NCBI GenBank assembly: GCA_014904845.1
Contig: MU119213.1
Span: 62,001 to 126,000, forward strand
DNA: 64,000 nt
Source: Acephala macrosclerotiorum
Lineage: Eukaryota > Ascomycota > Leotiomycetes > Helotiales > Mollisiaceae
Reading direction: 5' to 3'
This document shows, piece after piece, positions 33,621-44,687 of this stretch. The translations under genes and the position numbers were made by a program. Position 1 is the first letter of the stretch, and each line of letters opens with the position of its first letter. The notes under the pieces are model-generated. The model worked only from the letters and a program-made list of their open reading frames with translations, was not told the DNA's origin and made no database searches.

Positions 33621-34057
33621 GTCGACGCTGTTGATTTACCGAACAGGATAGTCATGGACTGAGATTAGCCTCACCCGAGAGAACTGCACTGCAAAGTTTG
33701 CACCATTCCATGATGTACAATGAGAATCCAATTTCTGTTCTGCATTCAACGGCTAGGTATAGGTCTCTCCGACCTACAGACTTCAGATGACCAATTAAGT
33801 GATATGAATGCTTCCACATCCTTGCCTAAATCACAACTCGAGATCCCCCAACGTCGATGGCTTCGGCTAGGTCGAGCAAACCTAGACTTGAATATATGTC
33901 CGAAGTTGAAGTGACAATGTTGCAGCTTGCTTAAACTCCAATCGAACCTTCAATCTTCTTTCAAAATACCCCAACTCCCCAGTACCTTTTTTCCCAGTCC
34001 GTTTGTTTCCAGACTATTTGTTCCCAATCCATTTACTCGTAGTCTTGCTTATGCTTC

Positions 34058-34345
34058 TCACGAACCCGACGGTCGAGATCCACTCCTTCGCAAATGCCGC
34101 AAGGAAGGCTTTCGAAAGTCAGAAGTGGAAGTGTGCTCAACGTGGATGTGCCATTGAGGAAGCTCGGCTCGATTTCGAGGTTTCGATTCTGTCAAAACGT
34201 TAGCACGGCATAAGCAACAGGAGTGACCTACTCGTTCTCCCTCCATTGTGTTTGCTCATAACATTGAGTTGAAGATATCCTATATAGAGACCGCAAAGGG
34301 CTAGGACGATTCCTGCCAAGCCAAAACTAATCTCGGTTGCTAACA
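34058..34345 (-). CDS. Small single-span membrane protein, copy B of a local family (3' exons)
   Basis: Exons 34345-34232 and 34188-34058 with a clean 43-nt intron: donor GTAGGT, branch point GCTAAC, acceptor ACAG. The first exon is entered in phase 1, as in copy A, and reads ATEISFG, then a transmembrane helix (LAGIVLALCGLYIGYLQL) and NVMSKHN. Splicing joins it in phase to NRAELPQWHIHVEHTSTSD and a basic tail ending RRSGSRPSGS. The splice restoring the conserved block is the best evidence that these copies were expressed genes. A candidate upstream exon (34.86-34.93 kb) reads as a second hydrophobic segment but the 5' end is not defined. No known domain. Confidence 0.55.
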
Positions 34346-36157
34346 CTGGCTGGCAGTCAGTGCCTTGACACGAGGATTATGACGGCGGTCGAAGAGATGG
34401 AGGACCATACGGCTCATTGAGCATACCCGTGGACATATCCCAGTGTCACAATACGTCAATTCCACTTAGAAAGACCAATGCCGGCTGGCACGATAAATCA
34501 GATCAACTTTGTGACCATCGGCTTTGGCGAGATAACAACACAATGCCAGAAGAGATTCCTCTTAGGGACACTGTCCCATACTTGAGGTATGCTAGGTTTC
34601 TAGCAATAGAAGACTTGAATGTGTCGTGGCATTGGCGGATTATTTTGGCTTCTACGGCGGCTGTTGTCGTCCATGCCCCGTTGGAAAGTTGATCATGAGC
34701 CCACCAATGCAATTGTACGGTAGGCGCAACGATCAGTGTTCAACCAATCTTCAAGGGGACTCTGGCAAAAGTCTTCGTGTTCTTGTTTGTGAATAGCACA
34801 CCAAACGACACAATGGGTCTGATGTCAATGAAAGAAAAACATACCCATCATTAAATTGTGCCTCAAAAGTGAGCTCTGAAAAATAGCCGACAGCTGGGAC
34901 TAAGAAACAATTTGTAAAAACAATAACTGGTTGATTGTCCCTGCAATGTCAGTCAAGTATGGAAAGAAAGGATTGTCATTGCAAGGCTGAGATTTTTGAA
35001 CTTATTGTCAAGTCGATCGAGTCTCACCCCAAGAACACGCTCGAGCCAAGTGATTGGACTCAGTTATCCCTCTAAGCGAGGCGGGCGTCTGCATGTTCAA
35101 TCGCCCATTATACCTCTGCGGTTTGATATATTGTGGGACAATCAAACTCCTGGAACCGGGACAGTGACCTACCTGTATGAGCCATTCCAATGTTTTATAT
35201 CTTCGCACACGGTATATATTAAACCACGAAGTCTCTGCTAGTAAAAGTACATGTCGGCGCAATATACTAGGCTCTGAATTTGCGTCGCAATTTTGGATTA
35301 GGGAAACCAACGGGCGCAACTCGTAAATCTGGAGGGCTCCGCAGCCATAGTCCATGTATGACAGGCAATAGGTATCCCAAATTCATGAGGGCCGTCGACT
35401 GGTTGGCAGAAAAAACGCAGGTCAGTAACCGAAAACGCTAGTCAGTGACAGGAAACGCTAAGCAATGCCAAAAAAAGGCTTGGCAATGATACACGCTTGT
35501 CAATGGTGGAAAAGACGCGCTAAGCAATGTCAAAAAAAGGCTTGGCAATGACAGAGCTTGACAATGACAGAACACGCTTGTCATGGTAGAAAGACGCTAG
35601 GCAATGCCAGAAAATGGCTTGGCATATGCATGAGACGTTGGATTTTAATTTTTTATTTATTTTTATTTTTAGCAAACTTCAGGATTTCGAATTGGCTTAG
35701 ATATAGGAGCACAAAAAATTACGATACGCAACAAATGTAATATTCATGCGGAAGAAAATCATAGCTGCGCTATCCACCTTATCACAAGAACCGCCCCGAG
35801 TTCATTAATGTCTATTGATGAAGGCGATCTAAGAGTAACAGCCGAATACGACGGTAGCTTTGATCTTGGTCAAAATCTCATTGGCTATGAGGTCGGCTCT
35901 TGGCTCCGGATCTCGGCAAGAAGCTCGAGGCATCGAGCCGGTTTGAGGGGCTTCCCAACCCGTAATGATGGGCAGTATGTCAAGCGATAGCCATTAGTCC
36001 GATTATACCCAGCTTCGTGGCGTTCCTCTTGGACGACCGTGGTTGCTGTGGAATAGTACTTCTCTTGACTTCCTCGAAGCCATGTCCGAGGATGATCTAT
36101 TAGCCTTTTCTTACAGTTTTTTTTGAGAAGAAAGCTCCTCTCCAGGCTCTAAATATC
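34346..36157 (+). other. Accessory spacer with tandem hairpin repeats
   Basis: Possible 5' exons of copy B in the first 0.6 kb, then non-coding AT-rich sequence, the repeat cluster at 35413-35634, and an AT run (TTTTTATTTATTTTTATTTT) near 35650. No complete gene is seen. Confidence 0.4.
35413..35634. repeat. Three tandem units with internal TGCCAA/TTGGCA hairpin
   Basis: Units start with GCTA at 35457, 35519 and 35596 and are 62 and 77 bp long, with a decayed half unit before. Each holds GCAATGCC, an A-rich spacer and GGCTTGGCA, so TGCCAA and TTGGCA (TGTCAA in unit 2) can pair around an 8-nt loop. CACGCTTGTCA and GAAAAGAC/GAAAGAC are also repeated in units 1 and 2. Confidence 0.75.
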
Positions 36158-37120
36158 ATGCCGAAGCAAATAGGACCCAAGGCCACTGCTTGTAGGTCGT
36201 GTCACAAGCGAAAAACCAAATGTAATGGGGGGAAATCACCCTGTTCGAAATTCAAAGTAACGCCACATCCTCAAGTACAAGACTTGTCGATCAACTTCTA
36301 TGTTCTCGTTATTTCTCCACATCCTCCCACCTTGTGGAATTCAATGGTCGAGCATAAACATCCTCTAGAACTTAACCAAGGCAGACTAGGCAAACTAGCA
36401 GCCCCGACGCCATTTGTGGTCGTTTCTCAAAACGGTGGAGGGTATACTCAAGTACATTATCGAAGTGGAAGCAGGCGACAAAATTCCAATGGATGGAGTA
36501 TACCTACGCTTGGGGGAACGGAAATCATGATGTAGGTGATCATGCCGCATTTGATGGGCACTAAAACTGACAGTTCTCAGTCATTTGCGAATTGTTCCTA
36601 AAACCACGAAGCGCCCCCATATGCCATAGCCGAATCTGCCCTCGACCAGGACCAGTGGCTAACGCAGCGTTGGAGGTGCTGCTTTCCAAACGCCAACAAG
36701 GAATTGTGAAAAGAGTGGGCAAGCCATATCAATTTTCTGCTTCGCGTTTTTGAAACCTTCAATGAAGTTCTTCTAAAGGAAGGAGATTTATCCGATTAGT
36801 CTCTAGATTGGCTCTGCACTGGATCCGAAACCACGACCCAAGTTCAATTTGAGGATGAGAATACTGAGAAGCAGGACCATCCACACTGACCACCAACAAA
36901 TCAGCACCAACAGCTAGACTGATTTACGCCCGAGTCTTGGGTGCCTCGTCTGCTTTTAATAGAATCACCTACGAGTGTTGTTTATCTGGTCTTGTCTTAG
37001 CAGTTGAAGGATGAGTATTATCCGGTTCCTGGCTTCGGCTCGTGTAACCATTTCTGCGTAGACGTGCTAGATGCCGTGGACCGTTTCGAACAGGCCTGTG
37101 AGAAGATAGGGATTTTTTGA
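36158..37120 (+). pseudogene. Broken Zn2Cys6 transcription factor
   Basis: From ATG at 36158 the N-terminus reads ATACRSCHKRKTKCNGG, followed by SPCSKF: cysteines 1-4 of a Gal4-type Zn2Cys6 finger are correctly spaced, but where the fifth cysteine should follow CSK there is Phe (TTC for TGC). After a likely intron, one reading frame from about 36624 to 37120 keeps protein-like sequence (QDQWLTQRWRCCFPNANKE, INFLLRVFETFNEVLL, DVLDAVDRFEQACEKIGIF) yet contains in-frame stops at 36707, 36797, 36887, 36920, 36998 and 37118. The even frame across 400 bp with six stops marks a decayed gene body, not random sequence. The 3' limit is unclear. The original regulator's target cannot be told. Confidence 0.6.
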
Positions 37121-37675
37121 TGGGCTGCAGTGATGCGGAAATCCCGAAGTGGCTGCCATATTATCTTGACCAGAACGAGGAGAAGTCGACTCCTTCCACG
37201 CCGCCACGCTTCCCAGAAGCATTTGCACTTCCTTGCTCTCGGCTTGGTAGACCATGCTGGCCAGACAACCTCCATGCCACCCATCTCAGAACACTGACAG
37301 GAGGTAGCAGGCTGCATCAATTTGGGAAACCCCATACGTAGACACGCTGCATCTCGTGACTTCCTACGTGAGAAGGAGCATCTAAACTGTTGCGCACCCA
37401 TGACACGTAATAGTGAGCAAATGATTCAAAAGGCGAGGACCAGGTAGTTTGTTTGGGGGGCTCTAGAACTTCTCCTGTGTGACTTTCGGATTTGTGATAA
37501 TTTTTGGACCATGACAACGTCGACAGGCCATTATTCAAATATCTTGCTAATTTGAAACTGGATTTATGCGGCACCTTCCAAAGTATAACAACAATGCATC
37601 ATAACAGCAGTAATGGAATAGACGTTTGAGAGCAAAACTTCGAGACAAAGTCTTCGACTTCATCAAATACAAAGT
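37121..37675 (+). other. Spacer after the transcription-factor remnant
   Basis: May carry more decayed sequence of the regulator. A 127-codon minus-strand frame here (37401-37018) lacks any family resemblance and overlaps the remnant, so it is not called. Confidence 0.4.
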
Positions 37676-37999
37676 CTACTTGGCAGAACTCTCACTTTCA
37701 AGCACTTTCTCTAAGGCTCGACCTCTGATCCTCCGGTGTCTCATGTGGTGCGTTCGGTTTCGCATTGCTTGTGAGGTTGGCGTGAAAGTATGCTCGAGAT
37801 GGAAGTGATATTGCGGTAGCTCGCCTCTTCGTGGATGCGTTTCCCCTTAAACGTGTTTGGTCCGGTGCTTTCATGAAGATCGGGATACGAACTTTTCTGC
37901 TTTCTGAATACATATGTTTAAGTTGTCGATATGCAATAAAGAGTCCGCCAATGGTGATAGCCGTACCTACAACTCCGAAAGCAATTGCGATCGTAGCAT
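37676..37999 (-). pseudogene. Small single-span membrane protein, copy C of a local family, apparently frame-disrupted
   Basis: Entered after acceptor CCAG in phase 1, like copies A and B. Reads ATIAIAFGVVGTAITIGGLF, IAYRQLKHMYSESRK, i.e. the same membrane block. The second conserved block is present as GELPQYHFHLEHTFTP with a basic tail ending ESESSAK at 37676, but it is in a different frame. The obvious intron (donor GTTCGT at 37892, acceptor TTTAAG) does not bring the frames together, while the unspliced frame stays open but loses the conserved block. Either an unseen splice site is used or an indel has broken this copy. Confidence 0.5.
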
Positions 38000-39252
38000 C
38001 TGGAGAAACCGTCAAAAATCAATATTCTGAGCACACATGCGAAGAAATTGGTACACTGTCTCATACAGTACTAGCATCAACGATGCAAGTACGACTAAAA
38101 ATCTAGCATCTCCGAGTACATGTACTGAAGAACCAAACCTATATAGTTTGGACATGGGGTTGGACTGAAAAAGAAGTATTTCTCGTACCCATTGCTACCG
38201 AAAAGCTCGAAGGACATCAAAAGTAAGCAGGGACTAAGGATGAGTATAATGGCCACTTCGGGCAAAGAATGGAGAGTGCGATTGAAGGGGTGGAGCCAAG
38301 AATAAGCACGTTTGATAAAGTATGGCTAATTGTCGAGAGAAAGATTATCGTAGAAACGCAAAACATGTATAAGGCTCGGAAAGTTCTTTGTATCTTTCGA
38401 AGTCCGAATCATTGACATGAAGAAAGTTGTAAAATGCAATCGAATCGTGGAAAAATTCTCAAATTTATGTTTTGGTTGTATTCGAGGCTGAGCAACTCGC
38501 TATCAGAGATTGTGGCTCTTCCGGAAAGCTCGCTATAGAATTGACTGCCTAATATTCGCAAAGTTGAAGCCGGCACTCGTGCCATTTACTCAGGCTTCGC
38601 CTCGCCTTGGGTTACGGCTGATATATTGTGGTTTGTCGTCGATGTTGCCAAGGCCTTGCCGCACCACGTGTTAAGGCTGAAAGAATGTGCATCATCGGGC
38701 GGATTTTAAAACGATATGACGCTCGTTTCGGTGTTGTTGAGTGATGCATCGATATTCAAAAGTATGCTGCTGTAATTTTAAGGGAATCCATGTTTGTGAT
38801 TTTGTTGGCAAAGAACGACGGATGAAATCGTCATCCGAGAGGTTTCGAACCTCGGCTAGAAAACGCCCGTCGCTGACAACGACTCGCGTTGATTTACGCG
38901 ATGAGTCTGGAAAGATGTGTACTGTTCCGGAGTAATTCCATGCTTAGAAGGAGGGGAATCGAGCGCAAGATAGACTCCGGGAATGGGAAGCACCCGCAAT
39001 TGTTTGAAATTCGTGCTTGAAAATCACCACCGAACCACCTGGAGGGGATGATGGGAGATAAATATAATATAAAATAGCAAGACGAAAAAGAAAGGAGAGG
39101 CCTCATCAACTAAATTTTGGACAGGCGGCGATGAGAATTGCAAGTAGCAAAGCTCGAAACGGAGCACATCTGGACCACCAACAGACGCTCAACTTTCAAC
39201 AACAACAGAATTTTCCAACTCTTTCAGTCTCGTATACCTATTTCGCAACCCT
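38000..39252 (+). other. Spacer at the right edge of the accessory region
   Basis: A hydrophobic minus-strand piece near 38200-38280 (EVAIILILSPCLLLM) ends at a GTACGA donor and may be a 5' exon of copy C. Otherwise no gene. CACGTG at 38665-38670. Confidence 0.4.
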
Positions 39253-41214
39253 CTAAACACCTTGCAAACCGACACCTACCTCCCTGTTCCCCTTAACAAG
39301 CACCACCGGCGGTGTATAATGCCCCCTTCCATGAACCCAATAAACCACAACACTCAACCCAATAACCCCGGCCCACACCACAGGCGCCCAATTCGCACTC
39401 CCGGTACTGACCGGCAAAGTCACGGGAAAACAACTAAAAACAATCAAGAACGCTGAATAGAAGAAAGCAAAAGCATTGACAGGGATGCCGAAACGACCTA
39501 GGGACCAACGGGCGGAAGGAAGTTCTTCGTTGAGCAGACGTTTGTGGAGGATGCAGCCAATGGAGATCGTGTAGGTAGAGAGGAGGGCGAGGAGGGAGAG
39601 GGAGACGATGACTAGCAAGTGTTAGTGTGGTGTGTTGCGAGGAGTACGAGAGCTCGAAGAGGCGGGCTTAGATTAGGAGCGACGGCGTGATAAAGTTGAA
39701 GAAGCGAAAGTTGAAGAAGCAAAGAAGCAATGGGGTTGGTTACTGTTGAATGCGGTGGTGGAACCGAGGTTGATGAGGCAGAGGATTCCGGCTACGACGC
39801 TCGTGAGATAGACCGAGTTGTCAGGGACGTTGCGTTTCTGATTCATCTATCTCATGCCATTAGCCCTTATCCATTGCTCAACATTTGGAAACATACCTTC
39901 GAAATCCACCTCGAAAACGGGAACCCCTTATCTCTCGAGAACGCCCACAGCTCTCTACTCGTAGTAGCCAACGCCGTAATATTGCCCAACGCAATCAAGA
40001 GAAACAAAACAACCATAAGAACGAAAGCCATTGCATCAGAACCCGTGTTCTGAAATAGGATAAGATACGGAGCACCCGAATTAATGACGTTTTCCAAAGG
40101 TCCTATGCAAAATAGCATTGTGATGAGCATGGCGATTCCAAGGATAACGTTCATGATGTAGGACCACCACATTGCGCGAGGTACGTTGAGGCCTGCGTCT
40201 TCGACTTCTTCGGATATATGGACGGCGCTATCTGAGCCTGGACGTTTGACTCAGTATCTCGAATCTAATCAGAGAAGTAGTGAAGCACTCACCAAGATTG
40301 CAATAGATAACCGTCACCTGAGAAACCAGACATGCCGTCCCAGTATTACTCCAACCACCATTATTCACAACCTCAGTGAAAACCTGCTTTGCAGAGTTCT
40401 TCGGCGCCATAACCAACAAAGGTATCATCACAAGCAAGAATCCCCCAATATGTCCGAACAACGACATTGTTTCCAAGCCCGGCAAAGCCCTCGCCCACCA
40501 TGTATTGAAGAGAATTGTAATCAGGAGGAAACCCAACATGATAAGTGTGTATTGCCAACTCGTGAAAGAGAATTCCGAATTCGCGATCTCAATGATGGAT
40601 TGGATTTGAGTGGTCATCACGAAGACACTGCTTGTTACACTTGCCAGCCATCCTAGGGTCGACATCCAGCCTGTAATTCGTCAGCCAAGGAGACGCGTAT
40701 TTGGCAGTAAGAACTTACCAGCAGAGTAACTCAAGAACTTCTGGTACTTCGCAGGCGCAAATTCAGAGACCCAATGGTATTGACCCCCGGAGGTAGGAGC
40801 CATAGATTCCATCTCAGCCAAACTCGCAACAATCGTAGAATAACAAATCACCGTCCCAATGAACACCCAAAACAGGCCCGCGAATCCCCCGTTTGTTAGA
40901 CCTGCACTCAATGATACGAGCACAAATTCCCATGTAGCCATATAAATGGAGATGAATCCCAGCGTCGAAATGAGATTGAAGTTTCGCTGTCAATCGATTA
41001 GCTTTGCACTGCTTCTGTTTCAATTGCAAGTACATGCCTTGAACTCCTGCTTCTTTCCTAATCGCTGCATATCAGCGAGATCATTCTGCGTGTCGCCATA
41101 TTGGACCGCGGTAGGATCCTCAATCACACCAATCTCTTGATTGGCAGGCGATTCTCTGAAGGCTGTATCAAAAATATCCTTCTTCTGAAAGAGCTTTCCT
41201 CCTTGGGCGGCCAT
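39253..41214 (-). CDS. APC-superfamily amino acid/choline-type permease
   Basis: Six exons (41214-41038, 40986-40719, 40670-40293, 40237-39897, 39846-39744, 39611-39253), 541 aa. The first intron has a GC donor (AAG|GCATGT) and AG acceptor; it is the only reading that continues phase into RNFNLISTLGFISIYMATWE. Landmarks are those of the fungal GABA/choline permease group: NGGFAGLFWVFIGTVICYS, LAEMESMAPTSGGQYHWV, WMSTLGWLA, the loop HISEEVEDAGLNVPRAMWWS and SRELWAFSRDKGFPF. About 12 hydrophobic helices fit the family. Substrate (amino acid, GABA, choline) cannot be told from sequence. The last exon has three more helices and a short tail. An in-frame Met 20 residues upstream (41274) is an alternative start. 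Confidence 0.9.
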
Positions 41215-41688
41215 TGTGAGGTCGAGGTCTGCGCGAAAGACAGCAATCGATGGAACACAAACAAAAGGACACAAAGAAAGAAGCTCGTCATGTTGGAAAT
41301 TTGGGGGTTTAGCTAAACTAAATAGCTATCGCCCTAAGACCCTTTTTCCTTATCTGACACTTGGTGGCAGGTCTCGAGTGCAGAATGGTGTTCGGCCGGC
41401 AGCTCTAGCTCGCATGCCGGAGCTCTCCTAGCCTTCCCCACAGTCAAAATTGTGCACAGACTCGCCAAAGACGAGCTCCTAATGATGCACCATCTCTGCC
41501 ATGCCGTAGCGCCAATCTATCCGAAGATTATTTGCCCTCGATTGGATGGAAGACATCTTCCAGGAACTGGTCGATCGAGCCTAGAAGAGTAGGTACAGCA
41601 GACAGCCAATAAGACATGCATTGGCTTGATTGCAATTGAACCTTATCTTGATCTGTGAGACATACGATCGATTAAGAGAGCACGAAGT
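41215..41688 (+). other. Spacer between permease start and APC4 stop
   Basis: Permease promoter and APC4 3' flank. No open frame or repeat of note. Confidence 0.5.
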
Positions 41689-44288
41689 TTATGCCATTGA
41701 AATATCTTCATCCTCTGGCTCTCCGGCACCGGGACGGGCAAACTTGAGTACCCTGTAATACAGCCTGTCTTTTCCCAGGAGCAAAATGCGGCGCAAATCT
41801 TCCTCCGCTTTTCCAGGATTCTTTTCTCGGATTTCCAGTTTCTCCGGTACGAATGAAGTTTTGTCTGATAGTTTGTACCTGGAGAAGTGCTGCAGTACTT
41901 GGCCATCGTCGAGTATTGTTGGTCCCAGCCCTTTGCCGTTTGGCATATGCGGAGAAAACTTCATGGCAAAATCGCTAGAGCATGCTGCACTGGGCCCGTA
42001 CGGGATGTTTAAGAGACTCGTTGAACCTGGCTTGATATTAGGTACTGTCGCCTAGAGAAAGTCAGAGCAGTACTCACCATTTGCTTCCCACAATACCAAG
42101 AATTCGTTATCATCCCAAATCTTGATATCCTTGACTACACCGTTGCCAAGCTGCAGCGAAGACGAAGAGATATTTTGCAAGGTGCTGATACTATTTTCTA
42201 CGGAGAGCAGCACTCGTACGATTTGGACTTTAAACACGTTAGCGCTTTCCGTGCACACTTCGAATCGAACCTACTGATGTTATGGCCCTCCGGAACAAAA
42301 GTTATGGTTGTCTCGCAGACCGACTTCTGCTGAAACATGAGCTGGGTTAGAATCGATGTCTGATCGCCTACCTGTGCTGCCATTCTCATATCTACAGGGG
42401 TATCCGCCTCTGTCGAACTGATCTCAACTGCTTTTCCAAACAAGACATTTCGCTTTTCTGCTTCGGCAATCTGGCTGAAGATCGTGCTAGCTTGCCGCGT
42501 CAAAAGCTCACACAGAACCTCGACACGTGGCAAAGACTTGATGTAAGGAAGTCCTCGCTCCTGTTTCTGTAACTGCTTATCCAGCAGATCGTACATCGGC
42601 GTGCCTTGGCTCGCATACCAACTATCAGAGGATTCTTTCGGCAAGTCTCCTAAGTATACACCAAGAGGGCTGGACGTCATGGCCGTCTGAAGGTACAAAA
42701 GTACCTTACTATGGTCGATGGATGCTTCCTTCTCCGCTGCATCATCGTTCGGTGAGGCTGACGAATCCGAAGCAAGTCGATCGATCTCGTATCGGAGCCA
42801 GGAGGAGAATGATGTAAAGAGCTCAAGCTCATCGACAACTTGAATCAAAATCTTGGATGATACTAGATGCAAGCAAGCGACGGTATCCATGATGAGACTG
42901 ATCTGCTGGTTTGTAAAGCCCAATGAGCTGTCTGATCCTTGGAACTTCGCGATGCCTGCGAATCTGCTAAGAATGAGAGAGCAGCGCTCAAGAGCCGGTA
43001 GCATATTTTCATGCACGAGACATCTCAGGTTCTCCAAGCCAGTTGTGACAGCTTTGTCCCATCGTTTGTGACCCTGGGAATTTTAGTCTAGGAAAACACT
43101 AAATATGTGTCACTTACTCTTTCGGATAACTCATCAACAAGCCACTCACGAACGGAAGGGAAAGTGTGCCCGGTAGCCACAGAGTGATATAATGCCTGGA
43201 CGATGTTCCGGTTGTCCTTCTCGGCCAATGTTTCGTTGATGTTACTCAAGAACCTGCCCGGAAGCTCTTGGGTCGATTTCCATTCACTCACCATCTGAGA
43301 CTGTACTTGATTGATATACCTAAGAAGGTTTTGGAGTGCCGTAGAGCGGGAAGCGAGTAACGACAGATACTCGCTTGACGCTGAGATGAATCTAAGATCC
43401 ATGGGTACAAAATAAAGCTGTGGTCCGGGAGAAGAGCCTCTCAGAAGCAACGAGTGAGTTGAGCATTGCTTATGAGATGCGTGCAGGACAAGGCGAGACC
43501 TAGTACTGCCAGGAAGTGTTGGTGATGGGAAAGAGCCTATCACGAATGAATCGTAGATGCTGAGATGAATTCCTTCTGCTGTTCCCACAACCATCACATC
43601 GACGGCATTGTTGTCTTTCGGGTCAAACGCTCGAAAGAGTGCGTCTAGAGATGATCTAGAGCTGAAAACATCTTCTCTGAAACAATTTCAACTTTTGCTC
43701 ACGACAAGATTGGAACTGACTTACGAGCCTCCTGCTGCCAAGACACCGAGCTTTGGTAGGCTGGTTTCGATGTCTATGAGGGATAGATCCCGAGGTAAAT
43801 CTAGGACTTCATCTCTACCCGGCAGGAGTGATTCCCATGAATCCGAGACTTTCTTCTGCTTTACAGAGCTGGTACTTTTGTTCATAAGATTCGTCGCCCA
43901 GCCCATGCACGTGACACCAAAAACATCGTCACCAGCAGAAAACTGATGCACGATCTTGGTACTCTCAGCACCCACCAGTCTAACCGATCCATCACTCCAG
44001 GCAATAGCAAGCAACTGTCCTGCGTTCTGTCAGTTCTGCTGCCTATGAACAAGGACTTGGCGTTGGCTACAAACCATTTGGCTTCCACCGGATGCTAGCT
44101 ACCTGAAGCTTGCCTGCTTTCTGTGTCGCACCATATACGCGCTGGCCATTGAGACGGTAGATGAGCACTTGCTGATCGGTAGTAACAAGGGCGACCAAGT
44201 CCATCGAAGGGCAATAGGTGATGAGGGCAGGGTCGGCCGTATGGTGCAAAGTCTTTTCGGTCAGGATTTCGAAATCTGAACGCGCCAT
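41689..44288 (-). CDS. APC4: Anaphase-promoting complex subunit 4
   Basis: Six exons (44288-44075, 44019-43725, 43676-43118, 43073-42275, 42227-42078, 42026-41689), 784 aa. The N-terminal part is a degenerate WD40 propeller (ALITYCPSMDLVALVTTDQQV, then LLAIAWSDGSVRLVGAE), followed by the long helical APC4 domain (LRYINQVQSQMVSEWKS; WLVDELSERGHKRWDKAV), where GHKRWDKA is characteristic. It then returns to propeller-like strands. Family knowledge: APC4 is a scaffold subunit of the APC/C ubiquitin ligase that triggers anaphase and mitotic exit in the nucleus. The last intron was placed 42077-42027 (51 nt, branch point CCTAAT) since the nearer AGs would make it 25-33 nt. The C-terminus is acidic (GEPEDEDI). 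Confidence 0.9.
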
Positions 44289-44687
44289 TTTGACTTATTT
44301 GGTCATCCAACACCTGGGAAGTTGAGAATTTGGACGCTCTTCTGCATGTTGTCGCCTTGATGGCGTTCACGACATTTCAAGGGATGAAGGAACGCGCTAT
44401 GGATCGCGTTTGCCGAATGCAAACAATCTACCCTCGCAGTTTAATCTAAGCGAGCTTTTGCCTTGGTGCACGACTGTTGTGCACGAGATTTCTAGAACAT
44501 GTCACATTATTGCCCACATTACTAGGGATTTTAAAGGGCTAAAGAAGGATGCAAGTCAAGTTTCATCTTGATTCGTGGTTTAGTCTATGGCAAAACATGA
44601 TCTTCCATGGCTATTGATGCCGACCTTTCCCCACGCCATGCTCCAAACCACATATATTTTGCTCCCATTGCTGCAGCCCTCCTTTGC
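44289..44687 (+). other. Spacer between APC4 start and coatomer delta stop
   Basis: APC4 promoter and RET2 3' flank. A 62-codon plus-strand frame runs across the RET2 last exon and is a shadow. Confidence 0.5.

Larger units (their letters stand above)
32040..34057 (+). other. Accessory spacer with repeats
   Basis: May include 5' exons of copy A (a hydrophobic minus-strand frame near 32640 reads LLKFCLVAFLGKVVFWW) but no complete gene. Contains the minisatellite at 32821-32945 and a diverged duplication at 33459-33620. Confidence 0.4.

Noticed and set aside
37018..37401. 127-codon minus-strand frame
   Set aside because: Overlaps the Zn2Cys6 remnant on the other strand, where a single frame with protein-like content continues; no independent support.
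38845..38872. Palindrome GAGGTTTCGAACCTC resembling a tRNA T-arm
   Set aside because: No A-box, anticodon stem or acceptor pairing at proper distances on either strand.
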